From contig NZ_JACCDB010000010.1 of assembly GCF_013432195.1 (NCBI RefSeq), positions 43,386 through 107,385 on the forward strand: 64,000 nucleotides of DNA, in the 5' to 3' direction. Positions 10,374-22,326 of the stretch are shown here, piece after piece. Numbering within the stretch: position 1 is the first letter of the stretch; the number at the start of each line of letters is the position of its first letter. The notes beneath the pieces are model-generated. The model was not told the origin of the DNA, ran no database searches, and saw only the letters and a list, made by a program, of their open reading frames with translations. A program made the translations under genes and the position numbers. This stretch comes from Tepidicella baoligensis (GTDB lineage: Bacteria; Pseudomonadota; Gammaproteobacteria; Burkholderiales; Burkholderiaceae_C).

Positions 10374-10649
10374 CCTCGACAGGCGGGTAGGGGCTACACG
10401 GTCACCGTTTTCCAGTGTCCGCGCCTAGGCCAACGGGATCTGAATCAGCCGACGGAGGACGAGGTTGAACCCAGGTGGCGCCTTCGGTCAAGAAACCGAA
10501 CCAGGATCGGGTGTCATCGTGCTGGATACCGCGAAGGAAGGCGCGCAGGTCAACTCAGAACAACGGGCCTGCGCGGCGGTGGGGTCGAGGGTGCTCATAG
10601 GGGCTTTGGGGCTCCATCATAGGTGCAATGAACTGGTGCGGCGCCCACC
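10374..10649. other. Intergenic stretch with no recognisable gene
   Basis: This 276-bp stretch contains only short frames without family motifs. A 62-codon frame at 10465-10653 runs into the next gene and has no convincing product or ribosome site. I see no clear terminator, RNA or repeat. It may hold the promoter of the DUF2784 gene. Confidence 0.4.
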
Positions 10650-11045
10650 ATGAACCTGCCTTACCAGACCCTTGCCGACGCGGTGCTGTTGCTGCACCTG
10701 GGCGTGGTGCTGTTTGTGGTGCTGGGCCTGCCGACCATCGTGATCGGCAACCGGCTGCGCTGGCCCTGGGTCAACGGGCTGGGCTGGCGCATGGCGCACC
10801 TCGTCACCATTGCGGTGGTGGCGCTGCAGGCTTGGCTCGACCGCTACTGCCCGCTCACCGTGATCGAGTCGGCGCTCAGGCAACGGGCGGGGCAAGCCGG
10901 TTACGAGGCCAGCTTCGTGCAGCACTGGGTGGAACGCCTGATCTACCACCACGCGCCGCTGTGGGTGTTTGCGCTGCTCTACACCGCCTTCGGTCTGCTG
11001 GTGGTGTGGGCCTGGTGGCGCTACCCGCCCAGGCGACAAAGCTGA
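10650..11045 (+). CDS. DUF2784 family membrane protein
   Basis: A 131-aa protein with about four membrane segments. The family pattern is clear: LADAVLLLHLGVVLFVVLG at the start, then a GWRMAHL turn, the conserved CPLTVIESALR block near residue 70, and SFVQHWVERLIYH before the last span. DUF2784 proteins are uncharacterised inner-membrane proteins, common in Proteobacteria. The conserved Cys-Pro-Leu-Thr and His residues could mark a functional site, but nothing in the context identifies a role. It stands alone between unrelated small genes on the same strand. Confidence 0.85.
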   Translation: MNLPYQTLADAVLLLHLGVVLFVVLGLPTIVIGNRLRWPWVNGLGWRMAHLVTIAVVALQAWLDRYCPLTVIESALRQRAGQAGYEASFVQHWVERLIYHHAPLWVFALLYTAFGLLVVWAWWRYPPRRQS

Positions 11046-11112
11046 TCCATGTCAAGTGTTGCTTTGCCGGACTGCCGTACAGTGAAAACCGGAACAGACA
11101 CCAGAGCGTGGC

Positions 11113-11580
11113 ATGAGCGAACAGCAACACCCTGACGCCTGCGAAAGACATTTGGGTCCGCCCAATGGCGACAAACTGATCACCCACCTGAACCTGCTCA
11201 TCCGGCAGGCCATACGGTTGCTGGCGGTGCTGATGGTGATCGTGATCTTCCTGTGCGTGGCCGACGTGGCTTTCGTTCTCTACGAAAGATTGATCCAACC
11301 ACCCTATCTGTTCCTGAGCCTGAACGACATCTTCGTGGTTTTTGCGTCGTTCCTGGCAGTGCTGATCGCCATCGAGATCTTCGCCAACATCACGCTCTAC
11401 CTACGGGACGATGTGATCCACGTGCGGCTCGTGATCGCGACGGCGCTCATGGCGATTGCCCGCAAGGTCATCGTGCTGGACTTCAACACGGTGTCGCACC
11501 AGTACCTGTACGGCGTGGGCCTGATCGTGCTGGCCCTGGGCGTCACCTACTGGCTGGTGGCATCCAAGGCCCGGACCTGA
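11113..11580 (+). CDS. PsiE-like phosphate-starvation-inducible membrane protein
   Basis: A 155-aa protein with a hydrophilic N-terminus and about four membrane spans. The middle part (FVVFASFLAVLIAIEIFANITLYL, then VIHVRLVIATALMAIARKVIVLDF) is typical of the PsiE family. In E. coli psiE is controlled by PhoB and cAMP-CRP, but its function is unknown. I did not recognise a Pho box in the 67 bp upstream. It ends 15 bp before the convergent parE stop. Confidence 0.82.
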   Translation: MSEQQHPDACERHLGPPNGDKLITHLNLLIRQAIRLLAVLMVIVIFLCVADVAFVLYERLIQPPYLFLSLNDIFVVFASFLAVLIAIEIFANITLYLRDDVIHVRLVIATALMAIARKVIVLDFNTVSHQYLYGVGLIVLALGVTYWLVASKART

Positions 11581-11595
11581 CACCGGGCCCGCTGC

Positions 11596-15453
<3,858 letters not shown>

Positions 15454-15496
15454 GCCTGCGCGCACGCAAATCCCGTGTATTGGTTAGGATTGGCGG

Positions 15497-16747
15497 ATGA
15501 CCTCGACTGACGCATCCCCTCCGCCCGACCGGAAGCTGTCGGCCCTGCAGGTACTGGCCTGCGGCGCCGCCATCGTTACCCTGTCCATGGGCATCCGACA
15601 CGGCTTCGGCCTGTGGTTGCAGCCGATCACCCAGGAACAGGGCTGGACGCGCGAAACCTTCGCCTTCGCCATGGCGATCCAGAACCTGTCGTGGGGCCTG
15701 TTCGGCATTTTTGCCGGTATGCTGGCCGACAAGTTCGGCGGCTACCGGGTGCTGGTGGGTGGTGCCCTGCTGTATGCCCTGGGGCTGGCCGGCATGGCGC
15801 TGTCCACGTCCACGCTGGTGTTCGCACTCACGGCGGGCGTGCTCATCGGCGCCGCCCAGGCCGGGACGACCTACGCGGTGATCTACGGCATCATCGGCCG
15901 GCAAATTCCGGCCGAGCGGCGCTCCTGGGCCATGGGCATGGCGGCGGCGGCCGGTTCGTTCGGCCAGTTTCTGATGGTGCCGGTCGAAGGCTTTCTGATC
16001 GCGCAGTTCGGCTGGCAGGACGCGCTGCTCATCCTCGGAGCGGCTGCCCTGCTCATGGCGCCGCTGGCCTGGGGGCTGCGCGAGCCGGGCTTCAGCGGCC
16101 AGACGACGCCGGTGGTGCGCGAGCAAACCATCCTGCAGGCCCTGCGCGAAGCCTTCGGCTACCGCAGCTTCCAATTGCTCATGGCCGGCTACTTCGTGTG
16201 CGGCTTCCAGGTGGTGTTCATCGGCGTGCACATGCCCAGCTACCTGAAGGACAACGGCCTGTCGCCCCAGGTGGCCAGCTACGCGCTGGCGCTGATCGGG
16301 CTGTTCAACGTGTTCGGCACCTACGCCGCGGGCGTACTCGGGCAGAAGCTGGCCAAACGCAAGATCCTGGCGTTCATCTACCTGATGCGCTCCGCCGCCA
16401 TCACCTTGTTCCTGTTGGTCCCACTGTCACCTTGGTCGGTGTACCTGTTCGCCTGCGCCATGGGCTTGCTGTGGCTCTCCACCGTGCCCCCCACCAACGC
16501 GATCGTGGCGCAGGTGTTCGGGGTGGCCCACCTCTCCATGCTGGGTGGTTTCGTCTTTTTCAGCCACCAGGTGGGCAGCTTCATGGGGGTGTGGCTCGGC
16601 GGCCTGCTGTACGACCGCACAGGCAGCTATGACATCGTCTGGTACATCTCGATTGCGCTGGGCATTTTTGCCGCCCTGGTGAACTGGCCCATTCGCGAAC
16701 AGCCCATCCATCGCGGTCCCCAGCGTGTGGCAGGCGCCACGGCCTGA
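15497..16747 (+). CDS. MFS transporter (monocarboxylate/OFA-like)
   Basis: A 416-aa carrier with about 12 membrane spans in two halves. Conserved features are GIRHGFGLWLQPITQEQGWTRETF in the first helices, the GMLADKFGGYRVLVGG motif A loop, and GIIGRQIPAERRSWAMGMAAAAGSFGQ in helices 4-5. The N-terminal pattern is typical of MFS members related to oxalate/formate or monocarboxylate carriers; the substrate is not evident. It lies 43 bp after the AsmA gene and 8 bp before the next small ORF, so it may lead an operon with the downstream methyltransferase. Confidence 0.9.
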   Translation: MTSTDASPPPDRKLSALQVLACGAAIVTLSMGIRHGFGLWLQPITQEQGWTRETFAFAMAIQNLSWGLFGIFAGMLADKFGGYRVLVGGALLYALGLAGMALSTSTLVFALTAGVLIGAAQAGTTYAVIYGIIGRQIPAERRSWAMGMAAAAGSFGQFLMVPVEGFLIAQFGWQDALLILGAAALLMAPLAWGLREPGFSGQTTPVVREQTILQALREAFGYRSFQLLMAGYFVCGFQVVFIGVHMPSYLKDNGLSPQVASYALALIGLFNVFGTYAAGVLGQKLAKRKILAFIYLMRSAAITLFLLVPLSPWSVYLFACAMGLLWLSTVPPTNAIVAQVFGVAHLSMLGGFVFFSHQVGSFMGVWLGGLLYDRTGSYDIVWYISIALGIFAALVNWPIREQPIHRGPQRVAGATA

Positions 16748-16755
16748 CTCCGCCA

Positions 16756-16926
16756 ATGGAAGCCTCCTCGGCCATGACACCGCAGCCCCGACCACCCCAA
16801 TCCCAGCCAGCTTGGCGTTGGCTGGGCTGGGCGATCGCTGTCGCACTCATGCTAGGGGTGTTCAGCCTGTACGCCCACCCTGATTTCATGGTGGACCTCG
16901 CCGACCGGCTCTGGTCCTGCTTCTGA
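16756..16926 (+). CDS. Small single-span membrane protein, 56 aa
   Basis: A short frame fills the gap between the MFS gene and the methyltransferase gene exactly, ending 6 bp before the next ATG. It predicts a polar, Pro/Gln-rich N-terminus, one membrane helix (WLGWAIAVALMLGVFSLYA, about residues 23-41) and a short acidic tail ending in WSCF. An alternative start is the ATG at codon 7. I cannot name the family. The tight spacing on both sides and the good hydrophobic profile argue that it is expressed, perhaps coupled to its neighbours. Confidence 0.6.
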   Translation: MEASSAMTPQPRPPQSQPAWRWLGWAIAVALMLGVFSLYAHPDFMVDLADRLWSCF

Positions 16927-16932
16927 ATCCGC

Positions 16933-17511
16933 ATGCTGCACACCGCACAGACACCGTCCGACTGGGTTTGCCGCTGGACCCATCTCATCCCCGACCAGCG
17001 GCCCGGCGGTCCTCGGACCCTCGATTTGGCTTGCGGCCACGGCCGGCACACCCGCTGGCTGGTGCGTCAAGGCTGCCACGTCACCGCGCTCGACCGCGAC
17101 GCCGAGGCCCTGATCACGCTGGCCGACCTGGCTCCGCAGGTCCGGACCGTGTGCGCCGACATCGAATCCGGCCCCTGGCCTCTGGCCGGCCAGCGCTTTG
17201 ATGCGGTGGTGGTCACCCACTACCTCTGGCGCCCACTGTGGCCACAAATCCTCGACAGCCTGGCTCCGGAGGGCGTCCTGATCTACGAAACCTTTGCCCA
17301 CGGCAACGCCAGCGTCGGCAAACCTGCCCGACCGGATTTCCTGCTTCAACCGGGTGAATTGCTGCAGGTATGCAAAAACCTGCGCATCGTCGCCTATGAA
17401 GACGGTTTCCTCACCGCACCCGAGCGTTACATCCAACGCATTTGCGCAGTGCGCCCCAGCGGCAAAGAAATCGATCCACCGCCTCGCTATCCACTGCGCG
17501 CGGCTGGGTAG
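16933..17511 (+). CDS. Class I SAM-dependent methyltransferase
   Basis: A 192-aa protein with a Rossmann-type SAM-binding core. The glycine-rich motif I is [18 protein letters not shown] (about residues 32-49), followed by the acidic motif II end [15 protein letters not shown]-like segment and [13 protein letters not shown] mark the later strands. The sequence resembles the TehB/UbiE-like group of small-molecule methyltransferases; the acceptor is unknown. It is immediately upstream of dapA but ends 41 bp before its ATG, and a possible -10 element (TAGAAT at 17509-17514) spans its stop codon. Confidence 0.85.
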   Translation: MLHTAQTPSDWVCRWTHLIPDQRPGGPRTLDLACGHGRHTRWLVRQGCHVTALDRDAEALITLADLAPQVRTVCADIESGPWPLAGQRFDAVVVTHYLWRPLWPQILDSLAPEGVLIYETFAHGNASVGKPARPDFLLQPGELLQVCKNLRIVAYEDGFLTAPERYIQRICAVRPSGKEIDPPPRYPLRAAG

Positions 17512-17552
17512 AATGCGCATTTGATCCATTTCCTCACCACCATCCCTCCTCT

Positions 17553-18437
17553 ATGACAACGATCACTGGCAGCATCGTGGCGCTAGTCACCCCCATGCTT
17601 GAAGACGGCAGCGTGGACTACCCTACCTTGCGCCAGTTGATCGACTGGCACATCGCCGAAGGCACCGACTGCATCGGCGTGGTGGGCACCACGGGGGAGT
17701 CCCCGACGGTGAGCGTGGAGGAACATTGCGAAATCATTCGCGTGGCGGTGGAACAGGCCGCTGGTCGCCGGCCGATCATGGCCGGCTGTGGCGCCAATTC
17801 CACGGCCGAAGCCATCGAATTGGCCAAGTTCGCCCGCAAAGTCGGCGCCGACTGCCAGTTGCAAGTCGTTCCTTATTACAACAAGCCCACCCAGGAAGGG
17901 CAATACCAGCACTTCAAGGCCATCGCCGAGGCCACGGGCGATCTGCCCATCGTGCTCTACAACGTGCCCGGCCGCACCGTGGCCGATCTGGCCCACGACA
18001 CCGTGCTGCGCCTGGCTCAGGTGCCTGGCATCGTCGGCATCAAGGAGGCCACCGGCAACATCGAACGCGCCCAATGGCTGATCCGCGAAACCCCCGAACA
18101 CTTTGCCGTCTATTCCGGTGACGATCCCACCGCCGTAGCGCTCATGCTCTGTGGCGGCCAGGGCAACGTGAGCGTGACGGCCAACGTGGCCCCCAGACTC
18201 ATGCACGAGCTCTGCATGGCCGCCATCGCTGGGAACGTGAAAACCGCCATGGCCATCCAGATGAAGCTGATGCCTGTGCACAAACAATTGTTCGTGGAGC
18301 CCAATCCCATACCCGTGAAATGGGCCATGGCCCAGATGGGCCTGTGCAGTGCCGCCCTGCGGCTACCGCTGACCCCGCTCAGCCCAGCCAATCAACCCGT
18401 CGTGGCCGAAGCCCTGCGCACCGCAGGCCTGCTTTGA
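17553..18437 (+). CDS. dapA: 4-hydroxy-tetrahydrodipicolinate synthase
   Basis: A 294-aa enzyme that condenses pyruvate with aspartate semialdehyde in the first committed step of lysine and meso-diaminopimelate synthesis. All hallmark residues are present: the GTTGESPT motif for substrate binding, Tyr in [12 protein letters not shown], the Schiff-base Lys in [11 protein letters not shown] (about residue 163) and YSGDDPTA near residue 187. Length is normal. A longer in-frame start at 17442 lies inside the methyltransferase gene and is rejected. It is followed 40 bp later by bamC, the dapA-bamC order also seen in E. coli. Confidence 0.97.
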   Translation: MTTITGSIVALVTPMLEDGSVDYPTLRQLIDWHIAEGTDCIGVVGTTGESPTVSVEEHCEIIRVAVEQAAGRRPIMAGCGANSTAEAIELAKFARKVGADCQLQVVPYYNKPTQEGQYQHFKAIAEATGDLPIVLYNVPGRTVADLAHDTVLRLAQVPGIVGIKEATGNIERAQWLIRETPEHFAVYSGDDPTAVALMLCGGQGNVSVTANVAPRLMHELCMAAIAGNVKTAMAIQMKLMPVHKQLFVEPNPIPVKWAMAQMGLCSAALRLPLTPLSPANQPVVAEALRTAGLL

Positions 18438-18477
18438 AGCACCTTCTGGAACTTCTGACACACGCGCCAATCATCCG

Positions 18478-19617
18478 ATGAGTCGCTCCATGAACCTGAA
18501 ACACACCGCTGTCCGACATCCCCCCCGCCCCAACCTTGTTCAGTGGGGAACCGTGGCCCTTGCCGTCGCCCTGGCCAGCGGATGTTCGGTCCTGGAAGAA
18601 GACCGCATCGATTACAAAAGCGCCCGACAGGTCAATTCCCTCGAAATTCCGCCTGATCTCACTCAACTCAGCCGCGACTCTCGCTACACCATTCCTGGCG
18701 GCGTGGTCACTGCCACCGGCTTCCAGATCGCACAACCCCAGCAGGGGATGCCGACCGCCGCCAACCAGATCGGCGATGTGCGTATCGAGCGGGCTGGCAA
18801 CCAGCGCTGGCTGGTCGTGGACCGGGCTCCAGAAGAGCTGTGGGGATCCATCAGAGACTTCTGGCAAGAAAACGGCTTTCTGCTCATACTCGATCAGCAG
18901 AACCTCGGCCTGATGGAGACCGACTGGGCCGAGAACCGCGCCAAGCTGCCACAGGACTTCATCCGCGCCACCATTGGTCGGATTTTCGAGAATCTCTACT
19001 CGACCGGCGAGCGCGACAAGTTTCGTACCCGGCTGGAGCGCAACGCCGCCGGAGGCACCGAGATCTACATCAGTCACCGCGGCATGGTAGAGGTCTATAC
19101 CAGTGCCCGCCAAGACAACACCATCTGGCAACCACGCCCGGCTGACCCGGAGCTCGAAGCCGAGTTCCTGCGTCGCCTCATGGTCAAACTGGGCGTGAGC
19201 CAAGAGCAGTCGCAAGCACTGATCGCCGCTGGAGCCATACAGCCGGCCGCGCGCGTTGCCACGGTCGACAACGTTCCCGTGGTGCAATTGGATGAAGGTT
19301 TCGACCGGGCTTGGCGGCGCGTGGGTCTGGCACTGGACCGCACGGGTTTCACGGTGGAAGACCGTGACCGCTCGCAAGGTGTGTATTTCGTTCGCTATGT
19401 GGCCCCTGATGCCACCATGGAAGCGGAAAAAACGGGCTTCCTGAGCCGCATGTTTGGAGGCTCGCGCCGCAACGATGCCACCCCTGTGCGCTACCGCATC
19501 GTCGTGCGCAGCAGTGACAACCAATCCACCGTCTCGGTGCTGGACGCCAATGGCCAGCCCGAGTCCTCGGCGAACGCCCAGCGCATCGTTCAGGTGATTG
19601 CCGACGACCTCAAGTAA
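18478..19617 (+). CDS. bamC: Outer membrane protein assembly factor BamC
   Basis: A 379-aa lipoprotein of the BAM complex, which inserts beta-barrel proteins into the outer membrane. The lipobox is LASGC near residue 36, followed by a short unstructured segment with the ARQVNSLEIPPDLTQL pattern; this N-terminal tail binds BamD. Two helix-grip domains follow, the first with RWLVVDRAPEELWGSIRDFW and the second with QLDEGFDRAWRRVGLALDRTGF. Position after dapA supports the call. It is closed by a strong hairpin terminator shared with convergent ahpF. Confidence 0.93.
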   Translation: MSRSMNLKHTAVRHPPRPNLVQWGTVALAVALASGCSVLEEDRIDYKSARQVNSLEIPPDLTQLSRDSRYTIPGGVVTATGFQIAQPQQGMPTAANQIGDVRIERAGNQRWLVVDRAPEELWGSIRDFWQENGFLLILDQQNLGLMETDWAENRAKLPQDFIRATIGRIFENLYSTGERDKFRTRLERNAAGGTEIYISHRGMVEVYTSARQDNTIWQPRPADPELEAEFLRRLMVKLGVSQEQSQALIAAGAIQPAARVATVDNVPVVQLDEGFDRAWRRVGLALDRTGFTVEDRDRSQGVYFVRYVAPDATMEAEKTGFLSRMFGGSRRNDATPVRYRIVVRSSDNQSTVSVLDANGQPESSANAQRIVQVIADDLK

Positions 19618-19636
19618 TCAGCACTTCAACCCTGCA

Positions 19637-19667
19637 ACAAAACGGCCAGCCATGCTGGCCGTTTTGT
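19637..19667. terminator. Bidirectional intrinsic terminator between bamC and ahpF
   Basis: A perfect 14-bp stem (19637-19650 with 19654-19667) around a 3-base loop (CAT). The stem is GC-rich in the middle, with A-rich and T-rich outer ends, so it can stop transcription in both directions. It sits 20 bp after bamC and 16 bp from the end of ahpF. Confidence 0.9.
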
Positions 19668-19682
19668 CATCTGCCAAGGGCT

Positions 19683-21269
19683 TCAGAGCGCGGCTGCTTC
19701 CTCGGTTGCAGGCATCGGGGTGCGAATCAGGTAGTCGAAGGCGCTGAGCGCGGCCTTGGCACCCTCGCCGGCTGCGATCACGATCTGCTTGTATGGCACC
19801 GTGGTGCAGTCACCCGCCGCAAACACACCCGGCACATTGGTTTGCCCCTTGGCGTCCACCACGATCTCACCGAATCGATTGAGCTCCACGGTACCCTTGA
19901 GCCATTCGGTGTTGGGCACCAAGCCAATCTGCACGAAAATGCCCTCCAGCTCCAGGTGGTGTTCGGCGCCACTGATCCGATCCTTGTACCGGATACCGTT
20001 GACCTTGTGGCCATCGCCAGTGATTTCGGTGGTTTGGGCATTGGTGATGATGGTCACGTTCGGCAGGCTCTTGAGCTTGCTCACCAGCACAGCATCGGCC
20101 TTGAGCTGATCAGCGAACTCGATCAGCGTGACGTGCTGCACGATGCCGGCCAGGTCGATGGCCGCTTCCACACCGGAGTTACCCCCGCCGATCACTGCCG
20201 TGCGTTTGCCCTTAAACAACGGGCCATCGCAGTGCGGGCAATAGGCCACGCCCTTGTTTTTGTATGTCTGCTCGCCAGGCACATTCACGTTGCGCCAGCG
20301 CGCACCGGTGGACAGGATGACAGAGCGCGCCTGCAGCACCGCACCGTTGGCCAGCTCCACCGACACATAGCCGCCTTCCTGCTCGGCCGGAATCAGCCTC
20401 ACGGCCTGTTGCAGGTTCATGATGTCCACGCCGTAGTGCTTGACCTGCTGCTCCAGCGCGGCGGCAAACTGGGGGCCTTCGGTTTCCAGCACCGAAATGT
20501 AATTCTCGATGGCCAGGGTGTCGTTCACCTGCCCGCCGAAACGCTCGGCAGCCACGCCGGTGCGGATGCCCTTGCGCGCGGCATAGACGGCTGCCGCCGC
20601 CCCGGCCGGGCCACCACCGACGATCAGCACGTCGAACGGGTCTTTCACACTAAGTTTGGCGGCCTCTTTCTCGGCGGACTTCGTATCCAGCTTGGCCACG
20701 ATCTCTTCCACCATCATGCGGCCGGAACCAAACACCTGGCCATTCAGATACACCATGGGTACCGCCATGACCTCGCGTTCGCTGACCTCCTGTTGGAACA
20801 GCGCGCCGTCGATCACCACGGTCTTGACCTTGGGATTGAGCACGGCCATCAGGCTGAGCGCCTGCACCACATCCGGGCAGTTGTGGCAGCTCAGCGACAT
20901 ATACACCTCGAACTGGTAGTCGCCATCCAGCGCCCGGATCTGTTCGATCACGTCCGGATCGACCTTGGGGGGGTGACCACCCGTCCACAGCAGTGCCAGC
21001 ACCAGCGAGGTGAATTCATGCCCCAGCGGAATGGCGGCAAAACGCAGGCTCATGTCAGAGCCGACCCGTTGCAGGCTGAACGATGGCTTGCGGGCATCGG
21101 TGCCATCGGTACGCACGGTGATTTTGTCGCTCAGGCTGGCAATGGTCTGCAGCAACTCCACCATCTCGCGGCTGCTGTCGGAGTCATCCACCGTGGCGAC
21201 CAGTTCAAACGGCAAGGTCACACGTTCCAGGTAGGCTTTCAATTGGGCCTTGAGGGTATCGTCGAGCAT
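19683..21269 (-). CDS. ahpF: Alkyl hydroperoxide reductase subunit F
   Basis: A 528-aa flavoprotein that passes electrons from NADH to AhpC. The N-terminal domain is a double thioredoxin fold with the redox pair in CHNCPDV (about residue 130). FAD binding is marked by [22 protein letters not shown] near residue 214, the thioredoxin-reductase-like redox centre by [12 protein letters not shown] near residue 345, the NADH-binding Rossmann motif by [12 protein letters not shown], and the second FAD motif by GVFAAGDCT. Length matches E. coli AhpF (521 aa). It lies about 200 bp downstream of ahpC on the same strand, behind a strong terminator, so it is probably expressed at a lower level or from its own promoter. 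Confidence 0.97.
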   Translation of the reverse strand: MLDDTLKAQLKAYLERVTLPFELVATVDDSDSSREMVELLQTIASLSDKITVRTDGTDARKPSFSLQRVGSDMSLRFAAIPLGHEFTSLVLALLWTGGHPPKVDPDVIEQIRALDGDYQFEVYMSLSCHNCPDVVQALSLMAVLNPKVKTVVIDGALFQQEVSEREVMAVPMVYLNGQVFGSGRMMVEEIVAKLDTKSAEKEAAKLSVKDPFDVLIVGGGPAGAAAAVYAARKGIRTGVAAERFGGQVNDTLAIENYISVLETEGPQFAAALEQQVKHYGVDIMNLQQAVRLIPAEQEGGYVSVELANGAVLQARSVILSTGARWRNVNVPGEQTYKNKGVAYCPHCDGPLFKGKRTAVIGGGNSGVEAAIDLAGIVQHVTLIEFADQLKADAVLVSKLKSLPNVTIITNAQTTEITGDGHKVNGIRYKDRISGAEHHLELEGIFVQIGLVPNTEWLKGTVELNRFGEIVVDAKGQTNVPGVFAAGDCTTVPYKQIVIAAGEGAKAALSAFDYLIRTPMPATEEAAAL

Positions 21270-21406
21270 GGTTTTCTCCTTGTAAGCAGGGTGTTGGGAG
21301 GTTGCCGTCAGTGCAACCCATACCTAAATTATAGATTCAGACTATTGATTTTGTTATTGGATATTTCTAATCTATCGATAGACTCTTTCCATCTGAACTC
21401 GAGTCG

Positions 21407-21438
21407 AAAAAAAAGGTGTCGACCTGCGACACCTTTTT
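21407..21438 (-). terminator. Intrinsic terminator of ahpC
   Basis: On the minus strand a 12-bp stem (21410-21421 with 21427-21438) with a 5-base loop runs straight into a T tract of eight bases. It lies 28 bp past the ahpC stop and should end most ahpC transcripts before ahpF. Confidence 0.9.
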
Positions 21439-21466
21439 CTCTGGCCAGTCAACAGGCCCAGCGGCA

Positions 21467-22030
21467 TCAGATCTTGCCGACCAGTTCCAGCGACGGAGCA
21501 ATGGTCTTGGCCCCTTCGTTCCACTTGGCAGGGCACACCTGACCGGGGTTGGCGGCGGTGTACTGAGCGGCCTTGAGCTTGCGCAAGGTTTCCTTCACGT
21601 CGCGGGCGATCTCGTTGCTGTGGATTTCAGCGGTTTTGATGATGCCTTCAGGGTTGATCACAAAGGTGCCGCGCAGCGCCAGACCTTCTTCTTCGATGTG
21701 CACGCCGAAGGCGCGGGTCAGGGTGTGAGTGGGATCGCCGACCAACGGGAACTTGGCCTTGCCCACAGCGGGAGAGGTCTCGTGCCACACCTTGTGGGAG
21801 AAATGGGTGTCGGTGGTGACGATGTAGACCTCGGCACCAATTTTCTGGAACTCGGCGTAGTTGTCGGCTGCGTCTTCCACTTCGGTGGGGCAGTTGAAGG
21901 TGAAGGCGGCTGGCATGAAGATCAGCACGGACCATTTGCCTTTCAGGCTCTGGTCGGTCACTTCGATGAACTTACCGTTGTGGAAGGCTTGGGCCTTGAA
22001 TGGCTGGACTTGAGTGTTGATCAGAGACAT
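21467..22030 (-). CDS. ahpC: Alkyl hydroperoxide reductase subunit C (peroxiredoxin)
   Basis: A 187-aa typical 2-Cys peroxiredoxin that reduces hydrogen peroxide and organic hydroperoxides and is recycled by AhpF. The peroxidatic Cys is in FTFNCPTE (about residue 47) and the resolving Cys in GQVCPAKW (about residue 166). The GDPTHTLTRAFGV and RGTFVINPEG motifs are also standard. Length equals E. coli AhpC (187 aa). It is divergent from the iron-receptor gene, with about 300 bp between them; the upstream region has repeated GATAG words that may belong to a peroxide-responsive control site. Confidence 0.98.
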   Translation of the reverse strand: MSLINTQVQPFKAQAFHNGKFIEVTDQSLKGKWSVLIFMPAAFTFNCPTEVEDAADNYAEFQKIGAEVYIVTTDTHFSHKVWHETSPAVGKAKFPLVGDPTHTLTRAFGVHIEEEGLALRGTFVINPEGIIKTAEIHSNEIARDVKETLRKLKAAQYTAANPGQVCPAKWNEGAKTIAPSLELVGKI

Positions 22031-22114
22031 GAGGATTTCCTTTCAGTTGTAGAGAACACGAAACAAGAAACAAGTACGCCAGCAGGGCAAGGTCATGTGC
22101 TGACGTCTTGGCGC

Positions 22115-22170
22115 AATGATAGCCCAAAACAATGAATAATGACGAATGATAGTTTCTATTGCGCCGATAG
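22115..22170 (-). promoter_or_regulatory. Possible peroxide-regulator site upstream of ahpC
   Basis: The ahpC upstream region contains AATGATAG twice, 30 bp apart (22115-22122 and 22145-22152), then CTAT (22156-22159) and ATAG (22167-22170). The CTAT/ATAG spacing of 11 bp fits the central half of an OxyR element, but the outer quarters do not match. It is offered as a candidate OxyR-type site only. Confidence 0.3.
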
Positions 22171-22219
22171 TTTTTCCCAGCACGGCACGCCAGATCCGCT
22201 CCTACCCACACACCTATAA

Positions 22220-22238
22220 GTGAATGATACTCATTATC
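22220..22238 (+). promoter_or_regulatory. Fur box upstream of the siderophore receptor gene
   Basis: The 19-mer at 22220-22238 matches the classical Fur box (GATAATGATAATCATTATC) at 16 of 19 positions, with the core AATGATAcTCATTATC. It lies 89 bp before the receptor ATG and about 190 bp from divergent ahpC, so it most likely represses the receptor operon when iron is plentiful. Confidence 0.85.
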
Positions 22239-22262
22239 GTTAAATAGGGTATGATCTCGCTT

Positions 22263-22301
22263 TCAGCCAGCCAGAACGGGTACCCGTTGTCAGCCAGCCA
22301 G
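22263..22301 (+). repeat. Direct repeats framing a perfect palindrome in the receptor leader
   Basis: TCAGCCAGCCAG occurs twice (22263-22274 and 22290-22301). Between the copies is a perfect 14-bp palindrome, AACGGGTACCCGTT (22275-22288). The unit lies between the Fur box and the receptor start, probably in the 5' untranslated mRNA. It could be an operator for a second regulator or an mRNA hairpin; the role is unknown. Confidence 0.6.
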
Positions 22302-22326
22302 CAACCTCAAACCGTTCGACTGTCGC

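Noticed and set aside
10374..10649. Possible gene in the gap at 10465-10653
   Set aside because: No family motif, no ribosome site, and it overlaps the start of the DUF2784 gene in another frame.
19842..21542. A 566-codon plus-strand frame opposite ahpF
   Set aside because: Antisense to a complete AhpF with all motifs; it also runs across the ahpC terminator and has no family motifs.
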